The notes beneath the pieces were generated by a model. That model was not told the DNA's origin and did no database searches. It was given only the letters and a program-made list of their open reading frames with translations. A stretch of DNA of 64,000 bases from an uncultured Synechococcus sp. (GTDB taxonomy: Bacteria > Cyanobacteriota > Cyanobacteriia > Phormidesmidales > Phormidesmidaceae): positions 44,593-108,592 of the forward strand of contig CALDSK010000165.1 of the NCBI GenBank assembly GCA_937911865.1. Reading direction: 5' to 3'. Shown here piece by piece: positions 59,377 through 64,000 of this stretch (position 1 is the first letter of the stretch; each line of letters starts with the position of its first letter). Made by a program: the position numbers and the translations under genes.

Positions 59377-59408
59377 TCCGTCACTAGATAGCCTGCTGTA
59401 GTCCGTCA
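59359..59408. repeat. 25-bp tandem duplication
   Basis: CTAGATAGCCTGCTGTAGTC followed by CGTCA occurs twice in direct succession (59359-59383 and 59384-59408). The first copy contains the 3' end and stop codon of the small membrane-protein gene. Confidence 0.9.
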
Positions 59409-59432
59409 TTCTCGGATATATAGCGAGATATG

Positions 59433-59528
59433 TAGCAAACTGCTAAATACGTCTAGCAGTTTGCTAAGTAGCCCCTCACACCAGAGCCACATCTCTAAAC
59501 GTTCATCTCTAGACGTTTGGTGTGAGGG
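59433..59528. other. Two consecutive inverted repeats, possible structured RNA or double terminator
   Basis: TAGCAAACTGCTA (59433-59445) pairs perfectly with TAGCAGTTTGCTA (59454-59466), loop 8 nt. Next, CCCTCACACCA (59473-59483) pairs perfectly with TGGTGTGAGGG (59518-59528), enclosing an inner AAACGT/ACGTTT pairing. The order of two hairpins in under 100 nt stands out in a 261-bp gap with no gene. It lies 3' of the small membrane gene and downstream of sigC on the opposite strand. Confidence 0.55.
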
Positions 59529-59637
59529 CTATTGGCATTGATAAGTAATTGATAAGTAGATGAGCTAGGTCTGCAGACTATCCAGATTCTGGCCAAAATC
59601 TACAAGTCTACAAATGAGCAAAAGCTGCGCCAGTCGC

Positions 59638-60903
59638 TTAATCTAGAGACTCTAGATAGTCGCGAACACGATTGCGGCGCTTAGGCTGGCGCAGCTTTTG
59701 CAGCGCCTTGGATTCGATTTGGCGCACCCGCTCTCGGGATAGCTCCAGCGTCCGGCCAATTTCAGCGAGAGAATAGGGAACGCCATCGCCTAGCCCAAAG
59801 CGTAATGTAATCACCTCTTGCTCGCGGGCTGTGAGGTCTGTGAGCAACTGCTGTAGGTCACGCTTAAGCGACTCGCGCATCAGTCGATCTTCAGGTGAAA
59901 TATCTTCGGTCTCTAGCAAATCGCCTAGTTCTGTATCGCGGTCTTTACCTACTTTCGTATCTAGGGAGACGGAGCGAGGGACCTTCAGCAAAACCTCACG
60001 GACCTGAGCAACGGTCATGTCTAGCTCTCTGGCAATATCTTCCACTTTGGCTGTACGGCCCTGAGTCTGAGAGATTTTGCGCTGGGCTTTTTTGATTTTA
60101 TTGAGCTTTTCAGTGATGTGAACAGGAAGGCGAATAGTGCGACTTTGGGTCGCGATCGCTCTAGTGATACCCTGCCTAATCCACCAGTATGCATAGGTGC
60201 TAAAACGATAGCCTTTCGTCGGGTCGAACTTCTCAACCGCCCGTTCTAAACCCAGAGTGCCTTCTTGAATCAGGTCCAGTAGTTCTAGACCCCGGTTTTG
60301 ATACTTTTTGGCAACTGAAACGACCAAGCGCAAGTTGGCCTTGATCATATGTTATTTAGCCCGGGTTCCTTCTTTTTGAACGGTTGCCAGCTCTTCTACG
60401 CTGAGGTTAGCTAGCTCTGCCCACAAACGCTTTCCCTCTGCCAAAGTTGGCTTGAGTGCTGCCGATTCGATGCCTGCGGCTTTGGCCCACCGTTCTAAGG
60501 AGGGGCGATGGCTCAGCTGCGCCTTAAGCTGGTCTTCAGTAGTCAGTAAATGTACATAAATGGCGAGGGTGCTACCTTCTGTTTCAGCGGCTTTCTGGTT
60601 ACGTAGAGTCAGCAGCTCCATATGCTGCTGCACGCGTTGAGCTTCAGCGACCTCTTCGTCGCGTTCTAGCAGGCTTACTTTGCCGATTTCTTGTAGATAG
60701 AGCCGTACGAGATCCGTGGTGCGGGTAGCGCGGGGGTTGGCATGTGCCTCAGAGTCTAATCCTTCGATGTGTACGTCAGCTTGCACATCATCAGCGTCGA
60801 CCCCAGATAGCTCACTCTCAGAAGGCTCAAGCAACGTTTCTACGCCGCCGCCGATTGACATACTTGAAGGGTGCTGTTCGACAGATTCGGATGTAGATTT
60901 CAT
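59638..60903 (-). pseudogene. sigC: Sigma-70 factor SigC interrupted by one in-frame TAA
   Basis: The minus-strand frame from ATG 60903 reads RTTDLVRLYLQEIGKVSLLE and GTRAK, then TAA (60352-60354), then [20 protein letters not shown] with no frameshift. Anabaena-type SigC has ...[12 protein letters not shown] here, so a single GAA-to-TAA change (Glu to stop) explains it. All later regions are intact: 2.4 ([20 protein letters not shown]), region 3 and 4.2 ([20 protein letters not shown]). Region 1.2 and the linker are upstream of the stop. ATG 60348 could reinitiate, giving a protein lacking region 1.2. Either a real loss in a dispensable group 2 sigma factor or a base error; the conserved downstream half suggests a recent change. 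Confidence 0.85.
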
Positions 60904-61436
60904 GATGGTGCGAGGTAGCAGGACAGGTGAAGAATCGGCTGAGGCTCACCCCTTGATAACTAGTGTTCCCAGCCGATGGGGGCTATAGAGCAAACTGAGC
61001 GGGCACGAGTGGCGCACACTCTGTGAGTATTCCTCAGGGAATGTGATACTTTTTCTGCAACTTTTTTTGCAGTGAGAGATTCGCTTATGGGAAACGGATA
61101 TATCCATCATCTTCAAGCACAAGCGCCTTATTTCCTGACAGCTTTATCTGAGTTTTTGTATGCTTCTTAAAGCGATTAAGCGTTCTTTAATATCGACCGC
61201 TTGAGAGGTTACTTTTTATACGTCTGAGGGTGATTTGCTCTATTGAACAAATATCAGTTTGAGCCTGAAGAAACGGAAAAGGTTATTCCACGTTTCTCAG
61301 TGGCACAACAGTAAATGCCTCTATCTATCAAGCGCCTGACGAGCAGATTTTATGCCTGGATACCAGCATTAACTGAGCGTTCTGTGCATCTGTAAGATGT
61401 CCGTCGTAGTTGACATGCAGCGACATACATACCCTT
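60904..61436. other. Intergenic region between histidine kinase and sigC
   Basis: 533 bp holding the sigC promoter on the minus strand. CTGCAA...TTGCAG around a run of T's (61054-61073) is the only clear hairpin, possibly ending kinase transcripts. No gene recognised. Confidence 0.5.
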
Positions 61437-63710
61437 TTATGTGCCGGGCTGATGTAGCGGAATTTGAATCGTGAATGTGGTGCCTTCGTCAGGCGTGGAG
61501 GCGACCTGTAGCGAGCCACCATGACGCTCTGTCACAATCTGATAGCTGATCGAAAGTCCCATTCCTGTGCCTTGTCCGATAGGTTTGGTGGTGAAAAATG
61601 GGTTAAAGATTTGCGATCGCACCGCTTCGGACATGCCCATTCCATTGTCTGCAATCGTAATCGTGATCTGACTGTCAGTAAGTTGGGTTGCCAACGTCAG
61701 CTGAGGATGTTCCACGGGCGCTAGGGCATCAATGGCGTTACTCATGACGTTCATAAACACCTGATTGAGCTGGCCTGCATAGCAATAGACAGTCGGTAGC
61801 TCACCATAGTGTTTGACCACTTCAATAGCTGCTCGCTGCGGCTGTGGTTTTAGCCGATGCGCCAAAATCATCAATGTACTGTCAAGTCCTTGATGAATAT
61901 CAACAGACTTCTTCTCAGCTTCGTCCTTACGAGAAAACGTTCGTAGCGATGCGACAATTTGCCGAATTCGCTCCGCACCCACTTTCATAGAGGCTAGCAA
62001 CTTCAGCAAATCATCTGTCATAAACTCAAAATCTAAATCTTCTAATTCATCGGCAATTTCATCTGGGGGTTCAGGGAAATGCTTTTGATATAGCTTGAGT
62101 AAGTCAATCAGGCTTAGCGCATAGCGATTGGCTGGATTAACGTTGCCGTAGATAAAGCTCACCGGATTGTTGATCTCGTGAGCAACCCCTGCAACGAGCT
62201 GACCCAAGCTAGACATTTTTTCGGTTTGGACCAAATGCGTCTGCGTATGCTGCAAGTCAGAAAAGGCCTGCTCTAGGTCATCAGCCTGCTGTACCAGACA
62301 CATTTCAGCTCGTTTGCGTTCGGTGATATCGTTGCGAATAGCCACGTACTGATAAGGGCAGCCGTCTTGGTCGAGAAACGGCACGATGGTGGTATCTACC
62401 CAGTACAGCCTGCCGTCTTTTGCTCTATTGCGGACTTCTCCTAACCAAACATGGCCATTGCTGATGGTGTACCACATGTCTTCAAAAAACTGTTGGGTAT
62501 GGTACCCAGAGTTGACGATCCGATGGGTTTGTCCGATCAGCTCTGCTCGGCTGTACCTGGAAATCTCGCAAAACTTATCGTTGACGTAAGTGATGTAGCC
62601 TCTGTGATCGGTGATGGCGACGTTAGAAGAACAGTCCAAGGCAAACTTTACGTCGGCGAGTTCTCTTAGTGAGTCGTTAAGCTTAGATTCTATGTGTTTG
62701 CGATCGCCAATGTCGCTCAAGCAGCCGTACCAAATAATTGAACCATCGGCCTGTGGCTGCGGCTTAGCAACTGTTCGTACCCACCGCTGCCGCCCTGAGG
62801 GCAAAGTCAATTGGCACTCATATTGACAGACTTTGAGGGTGAGTGCCGATTCTCGAATAGCTAATTTGAGCCCTTGGCGCTCTGACTCGTGCACGAGGTC
62901 TAACACCTTGATGCCCCATTGCTGAAACTGTTCTGGCGCAATATTGATTAGGCGGTGACAGGCCGAAGAAACATAGGGAAAAGAGACTGTTGACTGACTA
63001 TCTAACCGCATTTCGTACAGCATATCTGGCACGTTGTCAGCCAGCTTCTGCAAGCGGTTCTGGCTAATAGCAAGCTCGGCAGTACGGGCTTCTAGTCGGC
63101 TAGCTAGTGACTGGGTAAGCGCTTTAGTCTCTATTTCTGCAAGCCGCCGAGACGTAATGTCTCTGGCAAGAACGTTCCACAGAATTGTTCTTTCATCGGT
63201 TTGGGTAGGACCTGGTTGAACGGTAAGTTCGACCCACTTTATCTTTTGATTTTGCAACAAAATTCGACCTTCCCAGACCCACAGGTGTCTGTGCTTGGCC
63301 GCGCGAGTGAGCGATAGCTCAAACTGATTGCGCTCCTCCGGATGGATAATGTTCAACAATGATTGAATGCTAGGTTCTTTTAGAGAGTTTCGTTGACTGT
63401 TTCCTAGAGTGTCTCTTGCGCCATTTACGTTTCTATTTCTTTGTTTATTTTTTTGGCTGTTTCTTTGGGCAACAGAAGCAGACATCGGAATTTCTAATAG
63501 CTTGTAGCAGCCTTCGCTGATGTATGGGGTGGCGACAATGTTGCCTGCACCTGTAGTGATTATTTGAGCGATCGCACCTGGAATGCTATCCATCCACTGA
63601 TAAATGTTGGCAGGTGCCGCTGAAATGTCACAGGTGCCATTATCACTACTGTTAGTGAGTGGGTTAGACAGTTCAGAAGAAGAATGGTTAGGCAAAATAG
63701 GAGCAATCAT
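61437..63710 (-). CDS. Multi-PAS sensor histidine kinase (orphan)
   Basis: About 757 aa from ATG 63710. PAS/PAC segments include LLEIPMSASV, LADNVPDMLYEMRLDSQSTV, then the classic PAS pair CSSNVAITDHRGYITYVNDK and NGHVWLGEVRNRAKDGRLYW with YQYVAIRNDITERKRAE. The HisKA box is EKMSSLGQLVAGVAHEINNP (phospho-His511), and the HATPase has NQVFMNVMSNAIDALA, DNGMGMSEAV and GTGMGLSISYQIV. No TM segment. No response regulator nearby. It shares much of its kinase core with the gene at 31956-33986. A GTG-started frame ten codons longer exists. Confidence 0.88.
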   Translation of the reverse strand: MIAPILPNHSSSELSNPLTNSSDNGTCDISAAPANIYQWMDSIPGAIAQIITTGAGNIVATPYISEGCYKLLEIPMSASVAQRNSQKNKQRNRNVNGARDTLGNSQRNSLKEPSIQSLLNIIHPEERNQFELSLTRAAKHRHLWVWEGRILLQNQKIKWVELTVQPGPTQTDERTILWNVLARDITSRRLAEIETKALTQSLASRLEARTAELAISQNRLQKLADNVPDMLYEMRLDSQSTVSFPYVSSACHRLINIAPEQFQQWGIKVLDLVHESERQGLKLAIRESALTLKVCQYECQLTLPSGRQRWVRTVAKPQPQADGSIIWYGCLSDIGDRKHIESKLNDSLRELADVKFALDCSSNVAITDHRGYITYVNDKFCEISRYSRAELIGQTHRIVNSGYHTQQFFEDMWYTISNGHVWLGEVRNRAKDGRLYWVDTTIVPFLDQDGCPYQYVAIRNDITERKRAEMCLVQQADDLEQAFSDLQHTQTHLVQTEKMSSLGQLVAGVAHEINNPVSFIYGNVNPANRYALSLIDLLKLYQKHFPEPPDEIADELEDLDFEFMTDDLLKLLASMKVGAERIRQIVASLRTFSRKDEAEKKSVDIHQGLDSTLMILAHRLKPQPQRAAIEVVKHYGELPTVYCYAGQLNQVFMNVMSNAIDALAPVEHPQLTLATQLTDSQITITIADNGMGMSEAVRSQIFNPFFTTKPIGQGTGMGLSISYQIVTERHGGSLQVASTPDEGTTFTIQIPLHQPGT

Positions 63711-63856
63711 CGCATCACTTAAAGAAAGAGAACGGGGCACCCACTAGAATGCCCGTCTGCCGAGGCGTGCCAAGACGGTATTCTTACGGAATAAAGGTAA
63801 ATGCCGATCTGCTAGCTGTATAAGATTTTGTTGTTGTAGTTGTCACTATTTTCCTT

Positions 63857-63916
63857 GCGCGCTATTTCTTTGCGCGCTATTTCTTTGCGCGCTATTTCTT
63901 TGCGCACTATTTCTTT
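63857..63916. repeat. Four-copy 15-bp tandem repeat upstream of the histidine kinase
   Basis: GCGCGCTATTTCTTT occurs three times and GCGCACTATTTCTTT once, exactly 15 bp apart, in the 290-bp region upstream of the kinase start. No gene is seen in 63711-64000. Confidence 0.88.
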
Positions 63917-64000
63917 GCTATTGTTTCTCGTGGAGACGAGTCGAATACAACTAGGGCTGTTTGAGGTGGTAAACGTTAACTGGCTGATTGAAAGAGACGT

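Noticed and set aside
59471..59490. Yfr1 small RNA
   Set aside because: The CCCTCACACC stretch resembles the Yfr1 core but is base-paired here, whereas the Yfr1 core is single-stranded and flanked by stems.
25153..60903. Stop-codon reassignment of TAA to explain dnaG and sigC
   Set aside because: TAA would stand for Lys, Tyr and Glu at the three sites, and TAA is used as a normal stop for other genes such as the rhomboid and CHAT genes.

Overview
The window reads as a chromosomal stretch of a cyanobacterium. Evidence is the frequent GCGATCGC octamer (HIP1) and marker genes: ferrochelatase with a chlorophyll-binding-like tail, the RuBisCO regulator RbcR, carboxysome shell protein CcmP, SipA, a Ycf46-type AAA ATPase, SigC, DUF2808, and RarA fused to a methyltransferase-like region. 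Species cannot be named from sequence alone. Most of the window is ordinary core genome with short, mixed-strand transcription units.

Layout. 0-4 kb: hemH 3' end, rhomboid protease, hrcA (-), rbcR (+). 4.2-8.8 kb: a Ser/Thr kinase with a zinc-ribbon N-terminus and membrane C-terminus, followed by two tandem paralogues of a membrane-anchored periplasmic-binding-protein receptor. 8.8-17.6 kb: an AlkA-type glycosylase, then an accessory, conflict-like island. It holds a membrane-spanning STAND NTPase, a CHAT protease, a PD-(D/E)XK-like protein, a 21-bp tandem array, a NACHT NTPase with a slippage-prone repeat domain, a small two-TM protein and a Uma2-family protein. 17.7-31.7 kb: uvrA, cytosine-deaminase-type amidohydrolase, comF, ccmP, dnaG (with two in-frame stops), gap1, a secreted protein and rarA. 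31.9-45.4 kb: PAS histidine kinase, typA, K+ channel, a cobalamin riboswitch with cbiX, sipA, tRNA-Lys(UUU), class II aldolase, two small membrane paralogues and pntB/pntA. 45.8-50.7 kb: DUF2808, then the conserved rpmH-rnpA-PH-yidC-khpB-DUF177 cluster. 50.7-64 kb: divergent GST/TetR pair, a 1257-aa G8/beta-helix/PKD/LamG protein, ycf46, an SH3 protein, a small two-TM protein, sigC (with one in-frame stop) and a second PAS histidine kinase.

The strongest candidate for an under-described system is the convergent STAND-CHAT pair at 9.66-13.1 kb. Both proteins start with nearly the same short glycine/asparagine/valine motif (SI-GG(D/N)-x-SGS-(L/I)VVG-x-GN). This is the pattern expected for amyloid-type templated signalling between an NLR-like sensor and its effector. 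Here the sensor also carries a transmembrane helix followed by HYDIN/choice-of-anchor-D and cadherin-like domains, so it could sense something outside the cytoplasm and activate a cytoplasmic caspase-like protease.

Two normally important genes, dnaG and sigC, are interrupted by in-frame TAA codons with the reading frame otherwise intact. These may be real lesions or sequence errors. Short tandem repeats of period 14, 15 or 21 bp recur at gene ends throughout the window.
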